Source: Streptomyces klenkii
GTDB taxonomy: Bacteria > Actinomycetota > Actinomycetes > Streptomycetales > Streptomycetaceae
Length of the DNA: 64,000 nt
Direction: 5' to 3'
Assembly (NCBI RefSeq): GCF_003626645.1
Contig: NZ_RBAM01000007.1
Location: forward strand, 451,139-515,138
Shown: one piece after another, positions 38,082 through 46,422 of the stretch
How the letters are laid out: every line of letters starts with the position of its first letter
Position numbering within the stretch: the first letter of the stretch is position 1
Program-made: the position numbers and the translations under genes
The notes under the pieces: generated by a model
Told to the model about the DNA's origin: nothing
Database searches by the model: none
What the model saw: the letters and a program-made list of their open reading frames with translations, nothing else

Positions 38082-38248
38082 CAAGGGTGCCTCGCGCCTC
38101 GCGCCCTTGTATCCGCCGCGACGGCGATCGGCCACGATGCCGGGTCCCGGCGGTGCCGGACCGGCCCGAGCCCGTACGGCACCGCCGGAATCCACCGTGG
38201 TGGCCGATCGCCGTCGCGGCGGAATGAAGGGGCGCGGTGGCCCCTTCA
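38082..38248. repeat. Intergenic palindromic repeat, locus C (two units head to head)
   Basis: Perfect 24-bp inverted arms (38112-38135 and 38200-38223) enclose a perfect 12-bp inverted core (38147-38158 CCGGCGGTGCCG with 38177-38188). Each side ends in its own hairpin: left 38082-38090/38101-38109 with one wobble, right a perfect 9-bp stem 38225-38233/38240-38248. It lies in the 348-nt gap between the SGNH hydrolase stop and the thiolase start, both on the minus strand. Confidence 0.75.
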
Positions 38249-38269
38249 CCGGCTCGGGCTGCCCGCGCC

Positions 38270-39307
38270 CTACGGCGCCCCCCGCCCCATCCGCGACCAG
38301 ACGTGGTGCGGCACCGGCTCCGTGTGGGCCGGGAGGCGGCGCCGCTTGCGGTGCTTGAGGAGGGCCCAGCGGCCCCGCGCCGCGGTGACCTCCGTACCCG
38401 CTTCCGCGGCGGCCTCCGCCGCCGCGCGGGCCACCGGCAGGATGCCCTCGCGCCGGGCCGCGTCCGGCCGCTCCTCGTCCGGCCAGAGCCCCAGCGCCGC
38501 GCACAGCGTCGGCAGGACGGCCATCGCGGCCGTCGCGTACCCCTCCGCGGAGGGGTGGAAGTTGTCCGGGCCGAACAGCTCCCGCGGGTTCGCCGCGAAC
38601 TCCGGGCCGAGCAGGTCGCCCAGCGACACCGTGCGCCCGCCGGCCTCGATCACCGCTATCGTCTGCGCCGCGGCGAGCTGCCGGCTCAGCCGCCGGGCCA
38701 CCCACCGCAGCGGCTGGTAGACGGGCTCGATCGTGCCGAGGTCGGGGCACGTGCCCGCCACGACCTCGCAGCCCGCCTCCCGCAGCCGCCGCACCGCGTC
38801 CGACAGCAGCCGTACGGAGCGGGCCGCCGGCATCCCGTGCGTGACGTCGTTCGCGCCGATCATGATCACGGCGACGTCGGGCGGCCGGTCCACGTCGTCG
38901 AGCAGCAGCGTGACCTGCCGGTCCAGATCGTGCGAGCGCGCGCCGGACAGGGCGACGTTCCGCAGCTCCACGGGCCGCTCGGCGACCGCCGCGAGCCCGG
39001 AGGCGAGCAGCGCCCCCGGCGTCTGGCGGGGCCGGTGCACGCCCTGGCCGGCGGCCGTGGAGTCGCCGAGCAGGCCGAGCAGCAGCGGCTCGCGCCCGAG
39101 CCGGTGCACGAACGCCGAGCCGTAGCGGCCGTCCGCGTGGGGCGGGGTGCCGCCCGCGCCGCCGACCACGCGCCTGGCCAGCCGCATCTCGGTGAGCAGG
39201 ACACCCGCCGCCGTGGCCCCGAGCAGGCCGATCCCGCCGCCTCCGTAGGCCGCGGCCGAGGCGATCCTCCGGGCGACCCTCGCCCTCGACGTGGTGATGG
39301 GTGACAT
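38270..39307 (-). CDS. SGNH/GDSL hydrolase, membrane anchored
   Basis: 345-aa esterase or lipase-fold protein. N-terminal membrane segment (about 15-40, Gly/Ala-rich), block I 'LLGDSTAAG' with nucleophile Ser, block II Gly near 'NVALSGARS', block III 'MIGANDVTH', and block V 'DNFHPSAEGY' supplying Asp and His. A basic C-terminal tail of about 60 residues follows. ATG 39307 has GGAGG 8 nt upstream. It probably acts on an ester at or outside the membrane; the substrate is unknown. Confidence 0.9.
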   Translation of the reverse strand: MSPITTSRARVARRIASAAAYGGGGIGLLGATAAGVLLTEMRLARRVVGGAGGTPPHADGRYGSAFVHRLGREPLLLGLLGDSTAAGQGVHRPRQTPGALLASGLAAVAERPVELRNVALSGARSHDLDRQVTLLLDDVDRPPDVAVIMIGANDVTHGMPAARSVRLLSDAVRRLREAGCEVVAGTCPDLGTIEPVYQPLRWVARRLSRQLAAAQTIAVIEAGGRTVSLGDLLGPEFAANPRELFGPDNFHPSAEGYATAAMAVLPTLCAALGLWPDEERPDAARREGILPVARAAAEAAAEAGTEVTAARGRWALLKHRKRRRLPAHTEPVPHHVWSRMGRGAP

Positions 39308-39483
39308 GGGCCGGACCTCCTCCGCAGCGCCGGTCACCGGGCTTCGCAGCACGGCCTCCGGGCCGCGTACGCGGTTTTACAAACACTTCATAAAAACACC
39401 GCACCCTTGCGAGGGCACGCTATGAGCAGGTTGCCCCGAGCGCCCGCTTCTGCAACGCGCCGTTGGAGCGGCCGGATGCGTTC

Positions 39484-39489
39484 TAGGCT
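39484..39489 (+). promoter_or_regulatory. -10-like box TAGGCT for the cystathionine beta-synthase gene
   Basis: TAGGCT with TTGGAG 15 nt upstream (39463-39468). Transcription would begin about 45 nt before the start codon. Confidence 0.5.
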
Positions 39490-39539
39490 GGCCGTATGGG
39501 TACGCGAGACCGCTAGTGCCCCCGACCGCGGAGATCACC

Positions 39540-40943
39540 GTGCAGTATCACGATTCGATGATTGAGCTCGTTGGCAACACCCCGCTCGTGAAGCTCAACA
39601 GCGTGACCGAAGGCATCAAGGCCACCGTTCTTGCCAAGGTCGAGTACTTCAACCCGGGCGGCTCCGTGAAGGACCGGATCGCCGTGCGCATGATCGAGGC
39701 CGCGGAGAAGTCCGGTGAGCTCAAGCCGGGCGGCACCATCGTGGAGCCGACCTCCGGCAACACCGGTGTCGGTCTTGCGATCGTGGCCCAGCAGAAGGGT
39801 TACAAGTGCATCTTCGTCTGCCCGGACAAGGTCTCCACTGACAAGATCAACGTGCTGCGGGCGTACGGCGCCGAGGTCGTCGTCTGCCCGACCGCGGTCG
39901 ACCCGGAGCACCCGGACTCGTACTACAACGTCTCCGACCGCCTCGTGCGCGAGACGCCCAACGCCTGGAAGCCCGACCAGTACAGCAACCCCAACAACCC
40001 CCTTTCGCACTACTACTCCACCGGCCCCGAGCTCTGGGAGCAGACGGAGGGGAAGATCACCCACTTCGTGGCGGGCGTCGGCACCGGCGGCACCATCAGC
40101 GGCACCGGGCGCTACCTGAAGGAGGTCAGCGACGGCCGCGTCAAGGTCATCGGCTCCGACCCGGAGGGCTCGGTCTACAGCGGCGGCTCCGGCCGTCCGT
40201 ACCTGATCGAGGGCGTCGGTGAGGACTTCTGGCCCAGCGCCTACGACGGCACCGTCACGGACGAGATCATCGCGGTCTCCGACAAGGACGCCTTCCAGAT
40301 GACGCGCCGCCTCGCCAAGGAGGAGGGCCTGCTGGTCGGCGGCTCCTGCGGCATGGCGGTCGTCAGCGCCCTGCGCGCCGCCGAGAACCTCGGCCCGGAC
40401 GACGTCGTGGTCGTCCTGCTGCCGGACAGCGGCCGCGGCTACCTGAGCAAGATCTTCAACGACGAGTGGATGGCGGACTACGGCTTCCTGGAGGAGGCCG
40501 GCGACGCCGCCCGCGTGGGCGACGTGCTGCGCCGCAAGGACGGCGGCCTGCCCCACCTGGTGCACATGCACCCGGAGGAGACGGTCGGCGAGGCCATCGA
40601 GGTGCTCCGCGAGTACGGCGTCTCGCAGATGCCCATCGTCAAGCCGGGCGCGGGGCACCCCGATGTGATGGCCGCCGAGGTCATCGGCTCGGTCGTGGAG
40701 CGCGAGCTGCTGGACGCCCTCTTCACCCAGCGCGCCTCCCTGTCCGACCCGCTGGAGAAGCACATGTGCGCGCCGCTGCCGGTGGTCGGCTCCGGCGAGC
40801 CCGTCGCGGACCTGATGGCCGTGCTGGGCGAGGCGGACGCGGCGATCGTGATCGTCGAGGGCAAGCCCACCGGCGTGGTGAGCCGTCAGGACCTGCTGGC
40901 CTTCCTCGCGGAGAGCTCCGGCAAGGCCAACGGCACCAAGTAG
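39540..40943 (+). CDS. cbs: Cystathionine beta-synthase
   Basis: 467-aa PLP enzyme condensing serine and homocysteine in reverse transsulfuration. PLP Lys in 'NPGGSVKDRIA' (about residue 42), substrate loop 'PTSGNTGVGLA', phosphate-binding 'GVGTGGTISGTGRYLK', and 'GGSCGMAVV'. A tandem CBS-domain pair (about 335-460) distinguishes it from short cysteine synthases. GTG 39540 has GGAGATC 7 nt upstream; an in-frame GTG at 39516 is possible. The enzyme lacks the heme-binding N terminus of the human protein. Confidence 0.93.
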   Translation: MQYHDSMIELVGNTPLVKLNSVTEGIKATVLAKVEYFNPGGSVKDRIAVRMIEAAEKSGELKPGGTIVEPTSGNTGVGLAIVAQQKGYKCIFVCPDKVSTDKINVLRAYGAEVVVCPTAVDPEHPDSYYNVSDRLVRETPNAWKPDQYSNPNNPLSHYYSTGPELWEQTEGKITHFVAGVGTGGTISGTGRYLKEVSDGRVKVIGSDPEGSVYSGGSGRPYLIEGVGEDFWPSAYDGTVTDEIIAVSDKDAFQMTRRLAKEEGLLVGGSCGMAVVSALRAAENLGPDDVVVVLLPDSGRGYLSKIFNDEWMADYGFLEEAGDAARVGDVLRRKDGGLPHLVHMHPEETVGEAIEVLREYGVSQMPIVKPGAGHPDVMAAEVIGSVVERELLDALFTQRASLSDPLEKHMCAPLPVVGSGEPVADLMAVLGEADAAIVIVEGKPTGVVSRQDLLAFLAESSGKANGTK

Positions 40944-41306
40944 CGCGGCCGGGGGCGCGGCCTCCGGCCCGCCCCCGTACGGCCGTGTGAACGGTACGCG
41001 GACGGACGGACCGTCAAAGGTACGTATGCGTCACGCGCCCGCAGCACCGCCTTAACAACGGTCCTGCATAGTGGAGGTGCCGGCAGGGGCCAGCCCCGGG
41101 CCGGCACCGAAGCGGCGGCAGGACTTCCGGAGCGGCTCCCGGACTCCTCGGCCGTCCGGACGCGGCTCACCGGCCCTGACCCGGCCCGTGTCCTCGTGGG
41201 GGACCGCCGTCGTCCCGACTCCGGCTCCGGCCGGGGTGCGGCGGTCCTCCGCGCACTTCCCTTCCGGGGCTCCTCCTGAGGTTCCTTCCGGGATTTTCCC
41301 CGGCGC
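40944..41306. other. Gap after cbs: terminator plus unassigned GC-rich stretch
   Basis: A hairpin at 40950-40977 (8-bp stem CGGGGGCG/CGCCCCCG extended by GGCC/GGCC) should terminate cbs. The remaining 320 nt contain an open frame with no start site, motif or recognisable product, and I see no gene there. Confidence 0.6.
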
Positions 41307-41747
41307 TCACTCCCAGGCGGAGCCGTCGTCCCGCTTCTGCGGCTTCTCCCGCGCACGCTGCCAGGGGAACACCCCCGCCGCGTTCACGGCGTTGACGCCC
41401 ACGATCCCCGCCCAGCTCACGAGCAGCCCGGGCAGGTGCGCGTTCACCACGGCGATCGCGGACAGCGGGACGGCCAGCACCAGGGACACCGCGGCGAAGC
41501 CGAAGCGCTCGCCGAAGCTCCCCGTGCCGCCGGGACCGCCGGGGCGCGGCAGCCCCCCGCGGGCGACGGCCATCTGTGTCTCCGCCGCCTGCCGGCGCAC
41601 CCGCCGCTCGATCTCGGCGTCCAGTTTCCGGTCGACCTTCTCCAGGAAGGCGTCGACCAGCTCGGCCTCGTACTCCGGACCCAGTTCCTTCCGGGTTCCC
41701 AGAGTCGCGGCGAGATCCTTCTTCAGCTCATGGTCGCGGGCCATCAT
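41307..41747 (-). CDS. Small membrane protein with two TM segments
   Basis: 146-aa. A charged N-terminal helix ('MARDHELKKDLAATLGTRKELGPEYEAELVDAFLEKVDRKLDAEIERRV' region), a short Gly/Pro linker, two membrane helices (about 92-110 and 114-132, 'AAVSLVLAVPLSAIAVV' and 'LLVSWAGIVGVNAVNAAG'), and a basic C terminus. It resembles Streptomyces integral membrane proteins of unknown function. ATG 41747 or 41744; the Shine-Dalgarno is weak. Divergent from the acyl-CoA ligase gene. Confidence 0.75.
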   Translation of the reverse strand: MMARDHELKKDLAATLGTRKELGPEYEAELVDAFLEKVDRKLDAEIERRVRRQAAETQMAVARGGLPRPGGPGGTGSFGERFGFAAVSLVLAVPLSAIAVVNAHLPGLLVSWAGIVGVNAVNAAGVFPWQRAREKPQKRDDGSAWE

Positions 41748-41856
41748 GCTCAGGACGATACGGTCGGCAAGGCCCCGCGTCGCTGGGGCCAGCACCCGTA
41801 TCCGCCGTAGGGGCAGCCCCGCCGCCGTGCCGGGGCGCCGCTGGAAGGAGCAGTCC

Positions 41857-43227
41857 GTGCCCGGACCGACCGAAGCTCTGCTCACCCGCCTCGACCCCGG
41901 GGCGGGCGGGGACCGGCCCGACGCCCTGGCCGTCGCCGGGCGGGCCTGTTCCCGCGAGCAACTGCTGGGCGCCGCCGCCGCGGTGGCGCACCGCATCGCG
42001 GGCGCCCCCGCCGTCGCCGTCCACGCCGACGCCTCCCTGGAGACCGTGGCGGCCGTCGTCGGCGGGCTGCTCGCCGGAGTGCCGGTGGTGCCGCTGCCGC
42101 CGGACGCGGGCCCCGCCGAGCGCGGCCACATCCTGCGCGACTCCGGCGCCGCCCTGGTGCTCGGCGGCGACGACGGCCTGCCGGTCGGCATAGACGAGCG
42201 GGGCGACTTGTCCGGCGCCGAGCCCGCCCCTGACAGCACCGCCCTGATCCTCTACACGTCCGGCACGACCGGCGCCCCCAAGGGCGCGCTGATCCCGCGC
42301 AGCGCGGTCGCCGCGGGCCTCGACGGGCTCGCCGAGGCCTGGCAGTGGACCGCCGAGGACACCCTCGTGCACGGCCTGCCGCTGTTCCACGTCCACGGCC
42401 TCGTCCTGGGCGTCCTGGGGGCGCTGCGCACCGGCTGCCGGCTCGTGCACACCGGGCGGCCGACGCCGGAGGCGTACGCGGCGGCCGGCGGCAGCCTGTA
42501 CTTCGGGGTGCCGACGGTGTGGTCCCGGGTGGTGCGCGAGCCGTCCGCGGCCCGGGAGCTGGCCGGCGCCCGGCTGCTGGTGTCGGGCAGCGCGGCCCTG
42601 CCCGCGCCCGTCTTCCGCGACCTGGAGGCCCTCACCGGGCAGCGGCCCGTCGAGCGCTACGGCATGACCGAGACGCTGATCACCGTCTCCGCGCGGGCCG
42701 GCGGCGAGCGCCGGCCGGGCGCCGTGGGCACCCCGCTGCCGGGCGTTCGCACGCGCCTCGTGGCGGCCGAGGGCGGCATCGGCGAGCTGGAGGTCTCCGG
42801 GCCGACGCTCTTCAGCGGCTACCTCGGCCGCCCGGAGGCCACGGAGGCCGCGCACACGGCCGACGGCTGGTTCCGTACGGGCGACATCGCCGCGATCGAG
42901 GAGGACGGCACGCACCGCATCGTGGGCCGGGCCTCCACCGACCTGATCAAGTCCGGCGGCTACCGGGTCGGGGCGGGCGAGGTGGAGAACGCCCTCCTCG
43001 ACCACCCGGCCGTCCGCGAGGCCGCCGTCGTCGGCGTCCCGCACGACGACCTCGGCCAGGAGATCGTGGCCTACGTGGTGGCCGACGGCGCGACCGAGAA
43101 ACAGCTGATCGACTTCGTGGCGGGGCACCTGTCCGTACACAAGCGGCCGCGCCGGGTCCGCTTCCTTGAGGCCCTGCCGCGCAACGCCATGGGCAAGCCG
43201 CAGAAGAAGCTCCTGCCTCCCCTGTAA
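41857..43227 (+). CDS. Acyl-CoA synthetase, MatB (malonyl-CoA synthetase)-like
   Basis: 456-aa ANL-superfamily ligase. ATP loop 'LILYTSGTTGAPKGALIPRSA' (about 130-150), 'GLPLFHVHGLVLGVLGALRTG', 'ERYGMTETL', 'GWFRTGDIA', and adenylation/thiolation Lys region 'DLIKSGGYRVGAGEVE' with C-terminal 'PRNAMGKPQKK'. The segments around the acyl pocket resemble MatB, which activates malonate and methylmalonate, so it may feed extender units; this is inferred. GTG 41857 has GGAAGGAG 6 nt upstream; the open frame running back to 41071 is not coding. Confidence 0.88.
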   Translation: MPGPTEALLTRLDPGAGGDRPDALAVAGRACSREQLLGAAAAVAHRIAGAPAVAVHADASLETVAAVVGGLLAGVPVVPLPPDAGPAERGHILRDSGAALVLGGDDGLPVGIDERGDLSGAEPAPDSTALILYTSGTTGAPKGALIPRSAVAAGLDGLAEAWQWTAEDTLVHGLPLFHVHGLVLGVLGALRTGCRLVHTGRPTPEAYAAAGGSLYFGVPTVWSRVVREPSAARELAGARLLVSGSAALPAPVFRDLEALTGQRPVERYGMTETLITVSARAGGERRPGAVGTPLPGVRTRLVAAEGGIGELEVSGPTLFSGYLGRPEATEAAHTADGWFRTGDIAAIEEDGTHRIVGRASTDLIKSGGYRVGAGEVENALLDHPAVREAAVVGVPHDDLGQEIVAYVVADGATEKQLIDFVAGHLSVHKRPRRVRFLEALPRNAMGKPQKKLLPPL

Positions 43228-43262
43228 CGGCGAATGTAACGGCGAACGGGCTTCAGCAGGCG

Positions 43263-43296
43263 GCGCCGCCCTGCATAATTCCATGCAGGGCGGCGC
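43263..43296. promoter_or_regulatory. Perfect 14-bp palindrome between ligase and RpiR genes
   Basis: GCGCCGCCCTGCAT (43263-43276) and ATGCAGGGCGGCGC (43283-43296) flank AATTCC. It could be the ligase terminator, but no T-tract follows. The AT-rich centre and a position 51 nt before the regulator start also suit an operator. Confidence 0.55.
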
Positions 43297-43346
43297 TGAG
43301 TGAATGACCACTGCCGCAGCGACCGTCGACGACCATGGAGGGCCCG

Positions 43347-44204
43347 ATGAGCGACACCGGCGGCGAACCGGAAGCCACCGCACGGCTGCAAAAGCTCTTC
43401 GAAGGGCACCGGCTGACGCCCACCCAGCGCCGCATCGCCCACTGCATGGTGCGCCGCGCCGCCGACGCGCCCTTCCTCTCCAGCGTCGAGCTCGCCGAGC
43501 TCGCCGGCGTCAGCCAGCCCTCCGTCACCCGCTTCGCGGTCGCCCTCGGCTTCGACGGCTACCCGGCGCTCCGCCGGCACCTGCGCGACGTCGTCCCCGC
43601 GGCGGACGCGCCGGCCGAGGGCGACAGCGCGTACAACGAGTACCAGCAGGCCGTCCAGGTCGAGATCGACAACCTCCGCCACCTCTCCTCGGTCCTCGCC
43701 GACCCCGCCCCCGTCACCCGCGCGGGCCGGCTCCTCGCCACGTCCCGGCCGCTGCTCGTGCTCGGCCTGCGCGCCGCCGGTGCCCAGGCCGCCGGCTTCG
43801 CCTACTTCGCCCGCAAGGTCCACCCCGACGTCCGCCTCCTGGACGAGGGCGGCACGCTCCTCGCCGACCGCATAGACGCCGCCGTACGGGCCGGGGCGAG
43901 CACCCTCCTGTGCTTCGCCCTGCCCCGCCACCCGCGCGAGGTCGTCGAGGCCCTGGAGTACGCGCAGGGGCAGGGCCTGACCGTCGTCACGGTCGCCGAC
44001 TCCACCTTCGCCCCGGTGGCCCGGCACAGCGACCTCCTGCTCCCCGCCGCCGTCGGCACGGGCCTGGCCTTCGACACGGCCTGCGCGCCGATGCTGCTGG
44101 GGCGCATGCTGCTGGAGGCCATGTGCGACGCCCTGCCGGACGCGCAGGCGCGCCTGGAGGAGTTCGACGCGAAGGCGGCCGCGCGGGGCCTGTTCGTGGA
44201 GTAG
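43347..44204 (+). CDS. MurR/RpiR-family transcriptional regulator
   Basis: 285-aa regulator. N-terminal HTH_6 domain (about 10-85, 'LTPTQRRIAHCMVRRAADAPFLSSVELAELAGVSQPSVTRFAVALGFDGYPALRRHLRD') and C-terminal SIS sugar-phosphate-binding domain (about 120-260, 'LLVLGLRAAGAQAAGFAYFARKV', 'CFALPRHPREVVEALEYA'). RpiR proteins sense phosphosugars or related metabolites. ATG 43347 follows GGAGGG; ATG 43335 would sit inside that site. The upstream palindrome may be its operator, suggesting autoregulation. Confidence 0.92.
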   Translation: MSDTGGEPEATARLQKLFEGHRLTPTQRRIAHCMVRRAADAPFLSSVELAELAGVSQPSVTRFAVALGFDGYPALRRHLRDVVPAADAPAEGDSAYNEYQQAVQVEIDNLRHLSSVLADPAPVTRAGRLLATSRPLLVLGLRAAGAQAAGFAYFARKVHPDVRLLDEGGTLLADRIDAAVRAGASTLLCFALPRHPREVVEALEYAQGQGLTVVTVADSTFAPVARHSDLLLPAAVGTGLAFDTACAPMLLGRMLLEAMCDALPDAQARLEEFDAKAAARGLFVE

Positions 44205-44211
44205 GGCGGAC

Positions 44212-45537
44212 TCAGGAGTCCGGGGCGCCCCGGAAGCGCATCTCCGGGAAGCGCGGTGACGGGCCGTCCAGCAACTGCCCGTCCTCGTGCTTGAGGAAGC
44301 GGTCGAAGAACGCCACCACGTACGCGCGCGTGGCCGCCACCGCCCGCTCCGGGCGGACCGTCCCGATGTCCTGCCGGAGGACTTCCTCCGGCAGCGCTCC
44401 CTGCCGCGCGAGCGCGGGCAGCAGCGATACGGCGTCGGTGTACGTGCCGTGCTCCGCGCCCGCCATCGTCAGCTCGGCCTGCCGGCCGCGCGAATGCTGC
44501 CGGAAGGACGCCCACGACGCCCGGTTGTCCGCCGCGCCCGGCCCGTCGGAGCCCAGCAGGAGGAACGGCCGGTCCACGCCCTCGCGCGCGACGGTGCTCA
44601 GCCTGCTGCCCGTGCTGTCAGGCAGGGGGAAGTCCATCTGCCCGTCCATGTTGATCCCCGCTTTGAGGCGCCGGTCGTCGTGCAGGGCCTGCGCCGCCGT
44701 GAAGCCGCCCGCGGACTGCCCGGCCATGCCCACGCGCCGCAGGTCCACGGCGTCCCCCAGGCCGCGCGGCAGGCTCCGCCGCCACCGCGCCGAGCCGAGG
44801 GTGTCGAGGACGAACCGGGTGTCGTCCACCCGCGCCTTCACCGCCTTGCGGAGCGTGGCGTCGACCTCGGGCGCGGGCGCGCCGGCGAGCGAGGGCAGCA
44901 CCGACTCGGCCGGCTTCCCGCCGGCCAGGCGCACCTCGGAGGAGTCGTAGGTGTGGTCGATGGTGACGACGACGTAGCCGCGGGAGGCCAGCTCCTCCAC
45001 CAGGCCGGTGTTCCAGGTGCGCGGGTCGCCCAGGCCGGCGGAGTAGAGCACGACCGGCAGGGCGCGGCTGCCATGCGCCGCGGGAGCGGCCACGCGTGCG
45101 TGCGTGCGCGTGGCCGCCCAGTCGGCGGCGCCCGGGCGCACGCGGTAGTTGAAGCTGCCCGCGCCCCGGGCGGAGCCGAAGTGGGCGGCGGAGGCGGCGT
45201 CCATGTGGGGCGCGGTGCGGGGGCCGGTCTCCCGGTCCGCCGGATAGAAGAGGCTGATCGCGACCCGGCGGTCGCCCTGCTCCGGCTTCCAGGGGTCCTT
45301 GCGGGCAGTGTCCACGAGGAGGCGGGTGACCGTGCCGACGGCGTACGGGCCGGTGGGCGCGGGAAGCGCGGCGCGGGCGCTCGCGGCGTCCGTGGCCGCG
45401 GGTGCGGCCGGGCCGCCCGCCGCGCGGGCGTCCGGCGCCGGTGCGAGCGCGCTCAGCACCCCGGTCAGGGCCAGTGCCCCCGCGGCGGCCACGGCGCGCC
45501 GCCTGAGCCTGCCGTCCCCTCGCTGCTGAACCCGCAT
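44212..45537 (-). CDS. Secreted alpha/beta hydrolase (PAF-acetylhydrolase/dienelactone-hydrolase type)
   Basis: 441-aa exported enzyme. The signal peptide has a twin-arginine look ('RLRRRAVAAAGALALTG', cleavage about ARA-AG). Mature domain features: 'PVVLYSAGLGDPRTWNTGLVEELASRGYVVVTIDHTYDS', nucleophile motif 'GQSAGG' (GxSxG), and the His in 'GAEHGTYTD'. The layout matches isoform II PAF acetylhydrolases; the substrate is probably an ester lipid. ATG 45537 has GGGGAGG 6 nt upstream. Convergent with the RpiR gene (7 nt apart). Confidence 0.88.
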   Translation of the reverse strand: MRVQQRGDGRLRRRAVAAAGALALTGVLSALAPAPDARAAGGPAAPAATDAASARAALPAPTGPYAVGTVTRLLVDTARKDPWKPEQGDRRVAISLFYPADRETGPRTAPHMDAASAAHFGSARGAGSFNYRVRPGAADWAATRTHARVAAPAAHGSRALPVVLYSAGLGDPRTWNTGLVEELASRGYVVVTIDHTYDSSEVRLAGGKPAESVLPSLAGAPAPEVDATLRKAVKARVDDTRFVLDTLGSARWRRSLPRGLGDAVDLRRVGMAGQSAGGFTAAQALHDDRRLKAGINMDGQMDFPLPDSTGSRLSTVAREGVDRPFLLLGSDGPGAADNRASWASFRQHSRGRQAELTMAGAEHGTYTDAVSLLPALARQGALPEEVLRQDIGTVRPERAVAATRAYVVAFFDRFLKHEDGQLLDGPSPRFPEMRFRGAPDS

Positions 45538-45756
45538 CTCCGGCCTCCCCCGCTCGTCTTTTCCCGACGGGTCGACCATAGGGACCACACAAGTGCGCAC
45601 ACGTCATACGGAGGAGCCAAGTCCGGGCTGATACCGGGGTATGACCCCTGTGGGGTACACCCTGCGGGATTCTCAGCTCGCACTCAGATTCGTTGGCTAG
45701 CCTGCCGCGTGAGAGCCGGGATCGAGGGGATTTCAGAGGGAAAGGCGGGATTCGAC

Positions 45757-46362
45757 GTGGGGCGCGGTTCGTATGCGCTGGCGCGGGTGGCGGTGATCGT
45801 CAGGGCGCCCGCGGGCTGGCTGTGCTGGGCGGGACTGCTGAGCGCGGGGATCGGCGTCCTGGTGCCCGGGTTCACCGGGCGGCGGATCGGCGTGCTCGCC
45901 GGGGCGGCGCTGTTCCTGATCGTCGCCGGTGCGGTCTTCGCGGCCCGCCGCAAGCGGTACGCGGCGCTGGCGCGCGGCGCGTCGCGGGCGGGCCGGTCGG
46001 TGTTCCTCCAGGACCGCGCCGTGACCCTGCGGAACTGGCGGCGCGCCCGCCGCTGGTGGCTGCTCCTCGCCTTCCTCGCCGCCGCGGGCTCGTCCTTCGC
46101 GGTGCCGGCCGCGGCCGGCATGGCCCTCGTCGGCGCGGGCGCGGGCCTGTGGGCGAAGGCCCTGTGGCTGGGCGGCCTGGAGCGCCGCGCGGGGTCGCTG
46201 TTGTGGGTCCGTACGGAGTGGGCGCAGGCGTCCCCCGCGGCCGAGCCCGTACGGGGCTACATGTCCACCGGGCTCGCCGCGGGCGATGCCGCGCCCGGCG
46301 GCGGCAGGCGCCGCACGGGCCGGGTGCCGGCCGGGACGGCGGTCAGCGCGGCCCGCCAGTAG
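45757..46362 (+). CDS. Integral membrane protein, unknown function
   Basis: 201-aa. Two membrane helices near the N terminus ('PAGWLCWAGLLSAGIGVLVPG' and 'IGVLAGAALFLIVAGAVFAA'), a basic cytoplasmic loop, and two more ('WLLLAFLAAAGSSFAVPAAAGMALVGAGAGLW'). The C-terminal tail ends in Gly/Arg/Ala. GTG 45757 is preferred; GTG 45709 adds 16 residues. No family recognised. Confidence 0.65.
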   Translation: MGRGSYALARVAVIVRAPAGWLCWAGLLSAGIGVLVPGFTGRRIGVLAGAALFLIVAGAVFAARRKRYAALARGASRAGRSVFLQDRAVTLRNWRRARRWWLLLAFLAAAGSSFAVPAAAGMALVGAGAGLWAKALWLGGLERRAGSLLWVRTEWAQASPAAEPVRGYMSTGLAAGDAAPGGGRRRTGRVPAGTAVSAARQ

Positions 46363-46422
46363 CGCGGGCTCGATCGCCCCCGGGGCGGTCCGGTCGGCCG
46401 AGCCGCCGCTGAAGCGGTCCGG

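Noticed and set aside
41071..41856. N-terminal extension of the acyl-CoA ligase
   Set aside because: The extra 262 residues are low-complexity and overlap the divergent membrane-protein gene. GTG 41857 has a strong ribosome site.
41307..43227. MatABC-type malonate operon
   Set aside because: Only a MatB-like ligase is present. No decarboxylase or transporter adjoins it, and the RpiR regulator is not a typical malonate regulator.
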